Under the pieces are notes generated by a model. It did not search any database, had not been told where the DNA came from, and worked only from the letters and a program-made list of their open reading frames with translations. This document shows, piece after piece, positions 9,655-17,524 of a DNA stretch of 51,009 bases (the stretch's first letter is position 1; every line of letters starts with the position of its first letter). The position numbers and the translations under genes are program-made. The stretch comes from Prevotella sp. UBA2739 (GTDB lineage Bacteria > Bacteroidota > Bacteroidia > Bacteroidales > Bacteroidaceae): NCBI GenBank assembly GCA_002353525.1, contig DEJV01000032.1, forward strand, positions 1 to 51,009. Direction: 5' to 3'.

Positions 9655-10595
9655 GCACATTACAGATTGCAACCCTACTGACATTCCACAACCGGAAGCA
9701 GAAGACGCTTTCGTGCCTGAAGAGCCTGTATGACGCCCTAGACCAATGGAACAGGCTCCACACAGACGAATGCCCCATAAAGATGGAAGTATACATGACC
9801 GACGACGGGAGTTCTGACGGGACCACAGAAGCCATCGGTGAGCTGTTCCCAGACAGAGCCATAAAGATACTGAAAGGAAACGGGCAATTGTTTTGGGCGA
9901 AAGGCATGTGCCTGGCATGGAACGCAGCGCTCAAGGAGCGACAGCAGTGGGACTATTACCTGCTGCTGAATGACGACACCTTCGTACGACAGAATCTGTT
10001 TGATGAGCTTTTCGCCGCAGACAAATACAGCCTGGAGCACTTTGGCCGTCGGGGAATCTACTCGGGGATTACCTGCTCACCCACGGATGAGCGCATTATC
10101 ACCTATGGAGGTGACATCTTTACGACCAAGGCCAAGGGACGCACCATCAGGCTTCAGCCAACCGGTGTGCCGCAAACAGCAGACCTGACCAACGCCAACA
10201 TTCTATGGGTTCACCCATCGGTAGTTGATGCCATTGGCATTTTCTATCAGGGATATAAGCACGGATGTGCTGACTATGACTATAGCCTGCGTGCCAAGAA
10301 GAAACAAATACCCACACTTGTGACGGCCAATATCTGCGGCACCTGCGAGCGCGACCACCACTCGAACAAAGAGGAGATTCAACAACTGATGAAGATGACG
10401 TTGCGAGAGCGCCGAGAGTTTGTCAACAGTCCTACTCACTCCGACCGTGACTACCTGACTTTCGTCAGAAGAAATCTCCCCACCAAGTATCCTTTCAGTT
10501 ACATCGTCAGGAAAATAAGACTTTACTGTCCAAGGCTCTACTATCTCCTCACAAATGCCAGAGGTGTTTATCAAGAATCGTCGCCTGCACAATAA
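9651..10595 (+). CDS. GT2 family glycosyltransferase (rhamnosyltransferase-like)
   Basis: A GT-A fold transferase of 314 residues. Motifs in order: ATLLTFHNRKQKTLSCLKSL (start of the Rossmann-like fold), DDGSSDGTTEAI (nucleotide-binding), GNGQLFWAKGMCLAWNAAL, and LLLNDDTFV with the D-D metal site. WVHPSVVDAIG and CADYDYSLRAKK lie in the acceptor half. The G-N-G ... W-a-G-a pattern resembles the WbbL/RfbF-like branch, so rhamnose is a possible donor, but this is inference. It is translationally coupled to the gene before it. Confidence 0.87.
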   Translation: MSTLQIATLLTFHNRKQKTLSCLKSLYDALDQWNRLHTDECPIKMEVYMTDDGSSDGTTEAIGELFPDRAIKILKGNGQLFWAKGMCLAWNAALKERQQWDYYLLLNDDTFVRQNLFDELFAADKYSLEHFGRRGIYSGITCSPTDERIITYGGDIFTTKAKGRTIRLQPTGVPQTADLTNANILWVHPSVVDAIGIFYQGYKHGCADYDYSLRAKKKQIPTLVTANICGTCERDHHSNKEEIQQLMKMTLRERREFVNSPTHSDRDYLTFVRRNLPTKYPFSYIVRKIRLYCPRLYYLLTNARGVYQESSPAQ

Positions 10596-10631
10596 TTCGG
10601 GCAGATAGGCGTTATTGAATAAAAAAGCGAA

Positions 10632-11543
10632 ATGTACCATATTCCCATCCTATTCATCATCTTCCGGCGAAAAGACATCGCACTCACCAGCTTTGAGCGT
10701 ATAAAGAGTGTGAAGCCTGCACGTCTCTACATTGCCTGCGACGGGCCACGACCCGACGTAGAGGGCGAAGATACGCTGGTGGAAGAAACCCGGAATGCCA
10801 TACTCGATGCCATTGACTGGGACTGCGAGGTGAACACCTTGTTCCAGAAAAACAATCTTGGCTGCAGCCTCGGGGTATATACGGCCATCAATTGGCTTTT
10901 TGAACACGAGGAAGAAGGTATTATATTAGAAGATGACTGTATAGCAAATGCCAGTTTCTTTGCTTTCGTAGCAGAGATGTTGGCGAAATATAGCGATGAC
11001 AACCGGGTAGGCATGATAGCAGGTACCAACCAGATAGCACAATGGCCAATACCACACTCCTATTGCTTTTCTAAATATGCGGCATGCTGGGGATGGGCAA
11101 CCTGGCGGAGAGCATGGAGGAATATGGACATTGATTTATCGTTTTTCCCAAAAGAAAAAAGGAATATTCTAAAGAACCGTGGCTATCTAGGTAAAGACAC
11201 CGGCCGGTGGAGATATCAAATCGATATGATTGAAAAGGAACGTGTATCGGCATGGGACTGGCAATGGTATTTTTCTCTGGCTGCACAAAATCAGTTGTGC
11301 ATCTTTCCCAAAGTGAATCTGATATCGAATATAGGCAATGATCAGGCCGCCACCCATACAGCATTTTCTGATATTTTCATTCAGAGCCACGAGCTATCTT
11401 TCCCTTTAGACCATCCCAAATATGTGATGCCTGACGATGCCTTCGACCACCGATTTTACAAGAAGGAGAATAGTTTATTAGCGATTGTGAAACGCAAAAC
11501 GCCATACAGCATCAAACAGTTCATCAAACACCATTTACTTTAA
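10632..11543 (+). CDS. GNT-I-like nucleotide-sugar glycosyltransferase
   Basis: A 303-residue protein starting YHIPILFIIFRRKDIALTSF and continuing RLYIACDGPRPDVEGE. EGIILEDDCIANASFFAFV carries the E-D-D acidic site. SYCFSKYAACWGWATWRRAW is a conserved block of bacterial GNT-I-type transferases in O-antigen clusters. The gene begins 36 bases after the previous stop, in the same direction. Specificity is not deducible. Confidence 0.85.
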   Translation: MYHIPILFIIFRRKDIALTSFERIKSVKPARLYIACDGPRPDVEGEDTLVEETRNAILDAIDWDCEVNTLFQKNNLGCSLGVYTAINWLFEHEEEGIILEDDCIANASFFAFVAEMLAKYSDDNRVGMIAGTNQIAQWPIPHSYCFSKYAACWGWATWRRAWRNMDIDLSFFPKEKRNILKNRGYLGKDTGRWRYQIDMIEKERVSAWDWQWYFSLAAQNQLCIFPKVNLISNIGNDQAATHTAFSDIFIQSHELSFPLDHPKYVMPDDAFDHRFYKKENSLLAIVKRKTPYSIKQFIKHHLL

Positions 11544-11568
11544 GTATTATTCTGACTCAATTGTGCTT

Positions 11569-12273
11569 ATGTATCAAACCATCTCTACCTCTAAAGGTAA
11601 ATACCGTTACCGCTTTGTCCCCATCTTCGAAGGGTTCAAGCTCATTGACAAGAAGATTGCCAACGAGAACCTGCAACTGCTGAAGCGTATCTGCGAACGC
11701 AACCAGCTGCAGTTCATCCTCATGTTCGGCACGCTGCTTGGCGCCGTGCGTGAGCATGACTTTATCGACCACGACGAAGATATCGACTTGGTGATGGACA
11801 AGAAAGACCTTCCTGCCTTCCTCGACATGCTGTTTGAGCTGCGCGAGAACGGATTTGAGATGGCCCGCTATGAACGCAGAGGTTTTCTATCGATTATCCG
11901 CAAAGGAGAATATATTGACATCTACTTCTTCCAGCCTTATCCCGAAGACAGCGAACTGAGATACTGCTGTCAGGACATCTGCGAGAAAAGGTTTGTGGAA
12001 GAGCTGGCTCCCATCGAATTTCTAGGAGCCTCGTATCTGGCTCCGAAAGACTATGAGGAGTATCTGGAGCACCAGTATGGTGAAAACTGGAGGACGCCGG
12101 TGAAGTTCTTCACCTATAAGAAACCGGGCTTCGGGCGATACAAACAGATTGTCATACAATATATAAAGCTGATGCTACCCACCCCTGTCACCGAGTGGAT
12201 TCAGCGCAAGAAAGAGCAACCCATCTTAGACGGATTTATCCAGAAGATTCACCAAAAGAGGCAGCGCCCATGA
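11569..12273 (+). CDS. LicD-family phosphotransferase-like protein
   Basis: LicD proteins transfer phosphocholine or similar phospho-substituents to surface glycans. GTLLGAVREHDFIDHDEDID (residues 54-73) is the nucleotidyltransferase-fold signature with its acidic cluster. The protein is 234 residues from the ATG at 11569. A GTG two codons upstream at 11563 is also in frame, but ATG is preferred. Its 3' end overlaps the next start by ATGA at 12270. It suggests a phosphorus-containing decoration on this polysaccharide. The exact group is unknown, and fukutin-like or nucleotidyltransferase roles remain possible. Confidence 0.82.
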   Translation: MYQTISTSKGKYRYRFVPIFEGFKLIDKKIANENLQLLKRICERNQLQFILMFGTLLGAVREHDFIDHDEDIDLVMDKKDLPAFLDMLFELRENGFEMARYERRGFLSIIRKGEYIDIYFFQPYPEDSELRYCCQDICEKRFVEELAPIEFLGASYLAPKDYEEYLEHQYGENWRTPVKFFTYKKPGFGRYKQIVIQYIKLMLPTPVTEWIQRKKEQPILDGFIQKIHQKRQRP

Positions 12274-13037
12274 AAGTATCGATCATCACCGTCACCTACA
12301 ACAGCGGCCGGACCCTTGCCGACACCTTGGAGAGTGTGCTCCGACAGACCTACACGGACATCGAGCTGGTGGTCGTCGACGGACTGTCGACAGACAATAC
12401 CATGGAGGTGGTGCGCCAATATGAGCCGCAGTTCGGGGAACGCATGAGGTATGTATCGGAGAAAGACCAGGGCCTCTATGATGCCATGAACAAGGGCATT
12501 AGTATGGCTACTGGTGATGTGGTGGGAATACTGAACTCCGACGATTTTTTCTCTGCAGACGATGTGATTGAGCGGGTGGTACAGGCATTCCAACAAGACG
12601 AGAAGACTGATGCCATCTACGGTGACGTGCACTTCATTCACGACGGAGAGCCCGACAAATGCGTAAGATATTACTCTTCGGCGCTGTTCAGACCCTGGCT
12701 GCTGAGGTTTGGATTTATGCCTGCCCATCCTTCTTTCTATGCCCGCAAGGGTGTCTACGAGAAATACGGACTGTATTCGCTCGACTACAAGATTGCCGCC
12801 GACTACGAGATGATGGTGAGACTGTTCTACAAACATAAGATTGGTGCCCGGTATGTGAAGATGGACTTTGTGACGATGCGCATCGGCGGTATCAGCACCC
12901 GCAACATCCACAGCCGGCTGCAGATATCGAAAGAAGACGTCGTGGCGTGCAAAAGAAACGGCCTTTACACCAATATTGTTTTCATTTGTGTCAAGTATTT
13001 TGCAAAAGTATTTGAGTTTAAATGGTGGAAACTTTAA
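12270..13037 (+). CDS. GT2 family glycosyltransferase (WcaA-like)
   Basis: A compact 255-residue GT-A transferase. KVSIITVTYNSGRTLADTL and LVVVDGLSTDNTMEVV are the donor-binding motifs, DQGLYDAMNKGISMATGDVV is the signature of the WcaA/colanic-acid branch, and LNSDDFF is the metal site. The start at 12270 overlaps the licD-like stop. An upstream in-frame ATG at 12195 lies within the previous gene and adds non-homologous residues. It is the last transferase before the initiating enzymes. Confidence 0.9.
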   Translation: MKVSIITVTYNSGRTLADTLESVLRQTYTDIELVVVDGLSTDNTMEVVRQYEPQFGERMRYVSEKDQGLYDAMNKGISMATGDVVGILNSDDFFSADDVIERVVQAFQQDEKTDAIYGDVHFIHDGEPDKCVRYYSSALFRPWLLRFGFMPAHPSFYARKGVYEKYGLYSLDYKIAADYEMMVRLFYKHKIGARYVKMDFVTMRIGGISTRNIHSRLQISKEDVVACKRNGLYTNIVFICVKYFAKVFEFKWWKL

Positions 13038-13164
13038 GCGATTTACCTACTGGCTGTCGGCATCTTTCTGAAACACCGCTCAAATTCTATGAAATAACAG
13101 GTTGGGGAACACAATAAATGCGCTGTTTGTCAGTTTATATATTATATAGCTAGGACAACAACGT

Positions 13165-14247
13165 ATGGAAAAATATATTATCGGGACATTTATCATCAGC
13201 CTGCTCTGCGGGTTTATCTTCACGCCCATCATCCTCAGGATATGCAAGAAGAAGGGCTTGTACGATATTCCCAACGAACGGAAGGTGCATAAGAATGCTA
13301 CTCCACGACTAGGAGGAATCTCGTTTTTCCCCAGCATGCTGACAGCATCGGTCGCAGTATTGCTCTTCATGTCGTATACCGAACAGAACACGCTGCCCGT
13401 GAACCTGTGGAGTGCCATGTTCCTGATTGGTCTGCTGCTGATTTACCTTACGGGCATTATTGACGACCTGATTGGCCTGAACGCCAAGACCAAGTTCCTG
13501 GTACAAATTATCACAGCCTGCCTCTTCCCCTTTGCCGGTCTTTACGTCAACAACCTCTACGGACTTTTCGGCATTGGCGAGATACCCTACTACGTTGGCA
13601 TTCCGCTGACGATCTTCCTGATTGTGTTTATCGACAATGCCATCAACCTGATTGACGGCATTGACGGACTGGCCACGGGACTGTCGTTCATTGCACTGGC
13701 AGGTTTCCTGGCCTATTTTGTCTACCACGGTGTTTTCTTGTACACTTACTGCATTCTGGCTGCCGGCATGATGGGTGTGCTGGTGGCTTTTGGCTATTTC
13801 AACTTGTTCGGGGATGCAGAAAGAAACACCAAAACATTTATGGGTGACTCGGGCAGTCTCTCACTGGGATTCATCCTGGGATTCCTGACCGTGAAATGTG
13901 CCATGGACAATACCAATATCTGGCCTACACGCGACGACGCCGTCTTGGTTCCGCTCACCTTGTTGTTTGTGCCCATGGCGGATGTGGTGAGGGTGACCTT
14001 ACACCGAATGCGCCACCACAAACCGCTGTTCAACGCGGACAAAAACCATATCCACCACAAACTGATGCGGGCAGGAGTATCACAGCACATGGCGTTGGTG
14101 ATGATTCTTGCACTGGCTTTATGCTACATTGGAATCAACTGTTTGCTGTACAACGTAGTGTCGCCGACCGTCATTTTCGTGATCGACGCCGCACTGTATT
14201 GCATGGTGAACGAATGTATTAACCTCAAGACGAAGGCATTGGCATGA
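13165..14247 (+). CDS. WecA/MraY-type undecaprenyl-phosphate sugar-1-phosphate transferase
   Basis: A polytopic phosphoglycosyltransferase that loads the first sugar phosphate, usually GlcNAc-1-P, onto undecaprenyl phosphate. It has about 10-11 hydrophobic segments. Key motifs: GIIDDLIGLNAKTKFLVQ (DD pair), DNAINLIDGIDGLATG (catalytic D-N-x-x-N-L-x-D-G), GDSGSLSLGF, and HHKPLFNADKNHIHHKL, the His-rich loop of WecA. It is 360 residues, normal for the family. It overlaps the next gene, a different type of initiating enzyme, by ATGA. Confidence 0.92.
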   Translation: MEKYIIGTFIISLLCGFIFTPIILRICKKKGLYDIPNERKVHKNATPRLGGISFFPSMLTASVAVLLFMSYTEQNTLPVNLWSAMFLIGLLLIYLTGIIDDLIGLNAKTKFLVQIITACLFPFAGLYVNNLYGLFGIGEIPYYVGIPLTIFLIVFIDNAINLIDGIDGLATGLSFIALAGFLAYFVYHGVFLYTYCILAAGMMGVLVAFGYFNLFGDAERNTKTFMGDSGSLSLGFILGFLTVKCAMDNTNIWPTRDDAVLVPLTLLFVPMADVVRVTLHRMRHHKPLFNADKNHIHHKLMRAGVSQHMALVMILALALCYIGINCLLYNVVSPTVIFVIDAALYCMVNECINLKTKALA

Positions 14248-14816
14248 AGCGCATTTTCGATATTGTCCTCTCAGCCCTGTGCTTGATCATATTCTCCCCT
14301 TTGATGCTCATCTGTTATCTGGCCATCAAATGGGATGACCATGGACCGGCCATCTATAAACAGGCACGTATCGGACTACATGGGAAACCGTTCTACATCT
14401 ACAAGTTCCGCAGCATGCGCACGAATGCGGAGGAAGACGGATACCACCTGTTTAACGACGATGAGGACAAGCGACTGACACGTGTCGGGAAGATGCTGCG
14501 CGACCGCCATCTTGACGAACTGCCACAACTGTGGAACGTGCTGAAAGGAGACATGAGCTTCGTGGGTCCCAGACCAGAACGGCCTTATTACATCCGGCAG
14601 ATTATGGAGCACGACCCGCGCTATGAACGGCTCTATCAGATCCGGCCGGGCGTCACATCCTATGCCACGCTCTACAACGGCTATACCGACACGATGGAGA
14701 AGATGCTGCGCCGGCTGGAGCTGGACCTTTACTACCTGGAGCACCGCTCGTGGTGGTTTGACATCAAGATTCTGGTGAAGACCTTCATCAATATCGTGTT
14801 CGGAAAGAAATTCTGA
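14244..14816 (+). CDS. Monotopic initiating sugar phosphoglycosyltransferase (WcaJ/PglC-like)
   Basis: Transfers a sugar-1-phosphate to undecaprenyl phosphate. KRIFDIVLSALCLIIFSPLM is the re-entrant membrane helix. GPAIYKQARIG and FYIYKFRSM are conserved, DELPQLWNVLKGDMSFVGPR contains the catalytic Asp-Glu dyad, and PGVTSYATLYNG lies near the end. At 190 residues it is the minimal catalytic form without the WcaJ N-terminal membrane domain. It is the last gene of the operon and is coupled to the WecA-like gene. Confidence 0.93.
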   Translation: MKRIFDIVLSALCLIIFSPLMLICYLAIKWDDHGPAIYKQARIGLHGKPFYIYKFRSMRTNAEEDGYHLFNDDEDKRLTRVGKMLRDRHLDELPQLWNVLKGDMSFVGPRPERPYYIRQIMEHDPRYERLYQIRPGVTSYATLYNGYTDTMEKMLRRLELDLYYLEHRSWWFDIKILVKTFINIVFGKKF

Positions 14817-14881
14817 GCCGGACAACGATATGATTCTTTCCCCTTTTTCGCTCAAAACTCTACAAGAAAACAGCCATTACA

Positions 14882-14940
14882 TTTGGTTGTTACCATGAAA
14901 TGTATTATCTTTGCATGCAGATGTATTACAAATGTATGAC
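14882..14940 (+). promoter_or_regulatory. Promoter and probable operator of the antitoxin gene
   Basis: A TTTG -33 element (14882-14885) and TATCTTTG -7 element (14906-14913) are separated by exactly 20 bases, a canonical Bacteroidetes promoter. Downstream, ATGTATTAC and ATGTATGAC (14921-14929 and 14932-14940) form an 11-base-spaced direct repeat. A third ATGTATTA overlaps the -7 box (14900). Spaced direct repeats of this kind are typical binding sites for ribbon-helix-helix antitoxins, so autoregulation is likely. Confidence 0.75.
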
Positions 14941-14945
14941 AAAGT

Positions 14946-15200
14946 ATGGCAACAACAATCGTTAGAAAACCCACATCGTTTCGTTTGAGAACGGATCTTA
15001 TTGAAGGTCTGAAGCGCAAAGCGGCCCAGCAGAACCGCACGTTGAACAACTATGTTGAGAGTGTGTTGCTCGACATCGTGTATGATGAGCCCAACGAGGA
15101 GACCAAGGCGGCCATAGAAGAAGTAATGGCTGGTAAAAATCCCCAAAAGGTATACACCGATGTTGACGAAATGTTTCATGATATTCTCAATGAAGAATGA
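14946..15200 (+). CDS. Ribbon-helix-helix antitoxin-like protein
   Basis: An 84-residue protein. PTSFRLRTDLIEGLKRKAAQ followed by NRTLNNYVESVL is a ribbon-helix-helix DNA-binding fold, and the acidic C-terminus (VYTDVDEMFHDILNEE) would bind and neutralise a toxin. The stop codon overlaps the ATG of a short downstream frame (15197-15253), the classic antitoxin-toxin arrangement, but the toxin is truncated. It may persist as an orphan antitoxin or repressor. Confidence 0.85.
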   Translation: MATTIVRKPTSFRLRTDLIEGLKRKAAQQNRTLNNYVESVLLDIVYDEPNEETKAAIEEVMAGKNPQKVYTDVDEMFHDILNEE

Positions 15201-15253
15201 AAAGTTTTAAGACTTCTACCAGATTCCGTAAAGACCTCTTTACATCTTCTTGA
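15197..15253 (+). pseudogene. Truncated toxin remnant (YafQ/RelE-like N-terminus)
   Basis: Starts in an ATGA overlap with the antitoxin stop and encodes MKSFKTSTRFRKDLFTSS, 18 residues, then TGA. The pattern S-T-x-F-x-K-D resembles the first strand and helix of YafQ-type RelE-superfamily mRNA interferases (normally about 90 residues). All catalytic residues would lie in the missing part. A 29-base hairpin (15264-15292) and CT-rich repeats follow at once, so the gene was probably cut by repeat insertion or deletion. The family assignment from 18 residues is tentative. Confidence 0.55.
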
Positions 15254-15263
15254 ATCGTAGTCT

Positions 15264-15292
15264 GCTCGGTCGGATTGCAAATCCGACTGAGC
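15264..15292. repeat. Strong hairpin (13-base arms) at the toxin break point
   Basis: GCTCGGTCGGATT (15264-15276) and AATCCGACTGAGC (15280-15292) pair with one G-T wobble around a 3-base loop. No T-tract follows in the + direction, so it is more like a REP-type palindromic repeat than a standard terminator. Confidence 0.75.
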
Positions 15293-15302
15293 GGAGAACG
15301 CA

Positions 15303-15460
15303 TTTCTCTTGCTTCTTACTTTCTTACCTCTAAAAGCATATCTCTTGCTTCTTGCTTCTTACTCTCTTGCTTCTAAAAGCATATCTCTCTCCTCTCTCCC
15401 CTCACCTCTCACCTCTAAAAATCATATCTCTTGCTTCTTACTTTCTTGCTTCTTTCCCCT
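15303..15460. repeat. CT-rich tandem repeat in a tail-to-tail junction
   Basis: About 160 pyrimidine-rich bases made of imperfect units of CTTGCTTCTTACTTTCTTGC type, separated by TAAAAGCATATCT spacers (three spacers, the last TAAAAATCATATCT). The same family occurs at 30481-30599, also between converging genes. Short frames through it are translations of the repeat, not genes. Confidence 0.75.
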
Positions 15461-15925
15461 TTACATTTTCTTAAACCGCAGTCGCAGGTCGGCAGTGCTG
15501 AGCGTGAGACTGCGTCCCGACAGGTTGTCGACCTGGAAGGTCTCGGTGATGTTGTTCAGACCGAAGGGGCGCACCCAGTTGATATCGTCGACCACGGGAT
15601 CGCCCTCGTAGCGGCGGTCCACATGAATCTCTAACACCGTGAAGGTTGCGTTCTGATAACGGAACTGGCTGACAAAACGCTGACCGCTCTGCCAGTCGGG
15701 CGAGTAAAGCTGCAACAGCGTGCCCTGCACAGCCCAGTAGTAACGTTTCTGACTGAGGTCGGTGGTAGTGCCGTTGTCTAAGGAGTCGACGCTGACAAGA
15801 TGCCAATAGCCATCGAGGTGGCCATTCTCAGAGTGGTCGAAGTCGACGAGTCCGCACGAGTGGAGACTCATGGCAGAGAGCACGGTGACGGCAGTAAGGG
15901 CCAGAGATAGGATGGTTTTCTTCAT
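15461..15925 (-). CDS. Small lipocalin-like lipoprotein
   Basis: A 154-residue lipoprotein. The signal ends in a lipobox-like MSLHSCG (Cys near residue 24). The mature part is rich in alternating hydrophobic residues (LDGYWHLVSVDS, YYWAVQGTLLQLYS, NITETFQVDNLSGRSLTLS), consistent with the small beta-barrel lipocalin-like families of Bacteroidetes. Function is unknown. Its start overlaps the end of the Wzi-like gene by four bases on the - strand, so it is probably made with it. Confidence 0.75.
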   Translation of the reverse strand: MKKTILSLALTAVTVLSAMSLHSCGLVDFDHSENGHLDGYWHLVSVDSLDNGTTTDLSQKRYYWAVQGTLLQLYSPDWQSGQRFVSQFRYQNATFTVLEIHVDRRYEGDPVVDDINWVRPFGLNNITETFQVDNLSGRSLTLSTADLRLRFKKM

Positions 15926-17514
15926 TTTCCAGTTTTTTTACGGGTTTTACTAAGCAGTCCTGACTTCGATATGGTGAGCTGGGCGCCGTAGTTATGGCCC
16001 AGGATGTAGCCTGCGTCCATGCCCAAGGCGGCACGCACACACCATCCGCGCGTCATGCGGTAGGCAGCCTCGGCCATCACGCTCACGTTATGATGGCGCT
16101 TGGTGTAGGGCTGGTCGTAGGTGCCGAAGCCCTCCTGCCATGTGGCCAGCACGCGGTAAGTGAGATTTTGCAGCGGCTCACCGCTCACGCCGAGGTGGAA
16201 CGCCATGAAGCGGTTGTTCTCGAACTCTATCTTCCCGTCGGTATTATAAAGAGGTGAGCGATAGAGCGGGTTACCGATGGCTTGTCCCCAATGTTGCCAG
16301 CCAGTGTAGATGTAGTGGTTGTAATAGCTGTCTTGTCCGCTGATATGGGTGGGGAACGCCTGCGTATGGTCGTGATAGACAGGGCCGCTCTGGTAGCGGG
16401 TATAGATATATTCCACCACGATGTCGCGCAGCCATGAGCCGTATTTCAGGTTCAGTTCCATGCCCAGCATCATGTCCTTGAGGTCGTAGATGAAGTAGCG
16501 CCGGTCTTTGCGCGTGTTCCACTCGTCGCCCGTTCCATAGCCGTTGTAGTCGAGCTGCAGCATCGACGAGTGGTCCTCGAAGTATTTGTCGGCATAGAGG
16601 CCGAGCCGCCACGTGTCGGTATTATAGTTCAGGCGCAACATCCAGCTGCCCAGCAGATCGCCCTCGGCATTCTGGTAGGCCGTTCCCTCCTCGGGAGCGT
16701 CGGCACCGCCGGGCAGGAAAGCCTTCCACATGCCCTTCAGTCCGTTGTTTCCTTTATAGATGGTCACCTCGTCGCCCCATGGGTTGTAACTGGTGCCACC
16801 AAAGATGGATGCCATCTCGAGTCCCATCTCCACGGAGAAGGGGAAGAACGTCTCGTCCTTGCCGATGCGCAGGAATCCCGCCTTGCTATGGAAGCGCGCG
16901 TCCTCGGTGTACTGATGTTCCTTCCGGGTGAAGTCTTTCTGCCAGTTGTCGTCGGTGAACTTACCGTAGGCCACATGACCTTTCAGTTGCAGCCACCCAT
17001 TGGCAAAGGGCAGCGCCCAATAGTCGTCGAGTGCCAGCCTCACCTGGGGGATGGGGCGCGCGTTGATGCCCAGCGTCTGCGAACCACTGCTCAGCTGGTT
17101 GTTCTTCAGCTGCATGGGCAGTTCCTTGCTGCCCACGAGCAGGGTGCCGTGCAGCCATCGCACCTGGGCAAAGGCCTGATGGACCACAGGGTTGGCCGTA
17201 TGGTGGTAGGTGCCAACCAGGTCGAGACCATAGCCGATGCCCCACCGGCGCAGCGAGTCTTGTCGCAGCGGACGGATGAGTCCGGCACGGAGGTAGCCGT
17301 TGGTGCTTTCCAGCGAGCTCAGGCCGTAGCGGTTGGCATTGAGCCACAGTGGTGTCGTCCCGTCGGAAGCCGTTGCCTGCGCCTCCACATGGTAGGTGAG
17401 TCCCTCCAGCGGGCGCATGGGCTCTGCGGTTTCGTTGTTTTTCCATTCTGTCTGAGCGCCGACAGCAAGTGTTGCCGACAGACAGAGCGATATGCATAGT
17501 GACTTTTTTATCAT
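15922..17514 (-). CDS. Wzi-like capsule assembly outer-membrane protein
   Basis: A 530-residue outer-membrane beta-barrel of the Bacteroidetes capsule-assembly Wzi family, expected to anchor or organise surface polysaccharide. A signal peptide (IKKSLCISLCLSATLAVGAQ) precedes GLTYHVEAQATASDGTTPLW and LNANRYGLSS, the family's characteristic N-terminal block. The rest alternates barrel strands. I chose the ATG at 17514; the upstream in-frame ATG at 17571 lies inside the aminotransferase gene and would spoil the signal peptide. It is ten bases downstream of the aminotransferase gene in the same operon. Confidence 0.85.
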   Translation of the reverse strand: MIKKSLCISLCLSATLAVGAQTEWKNNETAEPMRPLEGLTYHVEAQATASDGTTPLWLNANRYGLSSLESTNGYLRAGLIRPLRQDSLRRWGIGYGLDLVGTYHHTANPVVHQAFAQVRWLHGTLLVGSKELPMQLKNNQLSSGSQTLGINARPIPQVRLALDDYWALPFANGWLQLKGHVAYGKFTDDNWQKDFTRKEHQYTEDARFHSKAGFLRIGKDETFFPFSVEMGLEMASIFGGTSYNPWGDEVTIYKGNNGLKGMWKAFLPGGADAPEEGTAYQNAEGDLLGSWMLRLNYNTDTWRLGLYADKYFEDHSSMLQLDYNGYGTGDEWNTRKDRRYFIYDLKDMMLGMELNLKYGSWLRDIVVEYIYTRYQSGPVYHDHTQAFPTHISGQDSYYNHYIYTGWQHWGQAIGNPLYRSPLYNTDGKIEFENNRFMAFHLGVSGEPLQNLTYRVLATWQEGFGTYDQPYTKRHHNVSVMAEAAYRMTRGWCVRAALGMDAGYILGHNYGAQLTISKSGLLSKTRKKTGK

Positions 17515-17524
17515 CGATATTGAA

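Noticed and set aside
15303..15634. Two small + strand frames of 67-100 codons
   Set aside because: They read through the CT-rich repeat and the complement of the lipoprotein gene. No start signals or homology.
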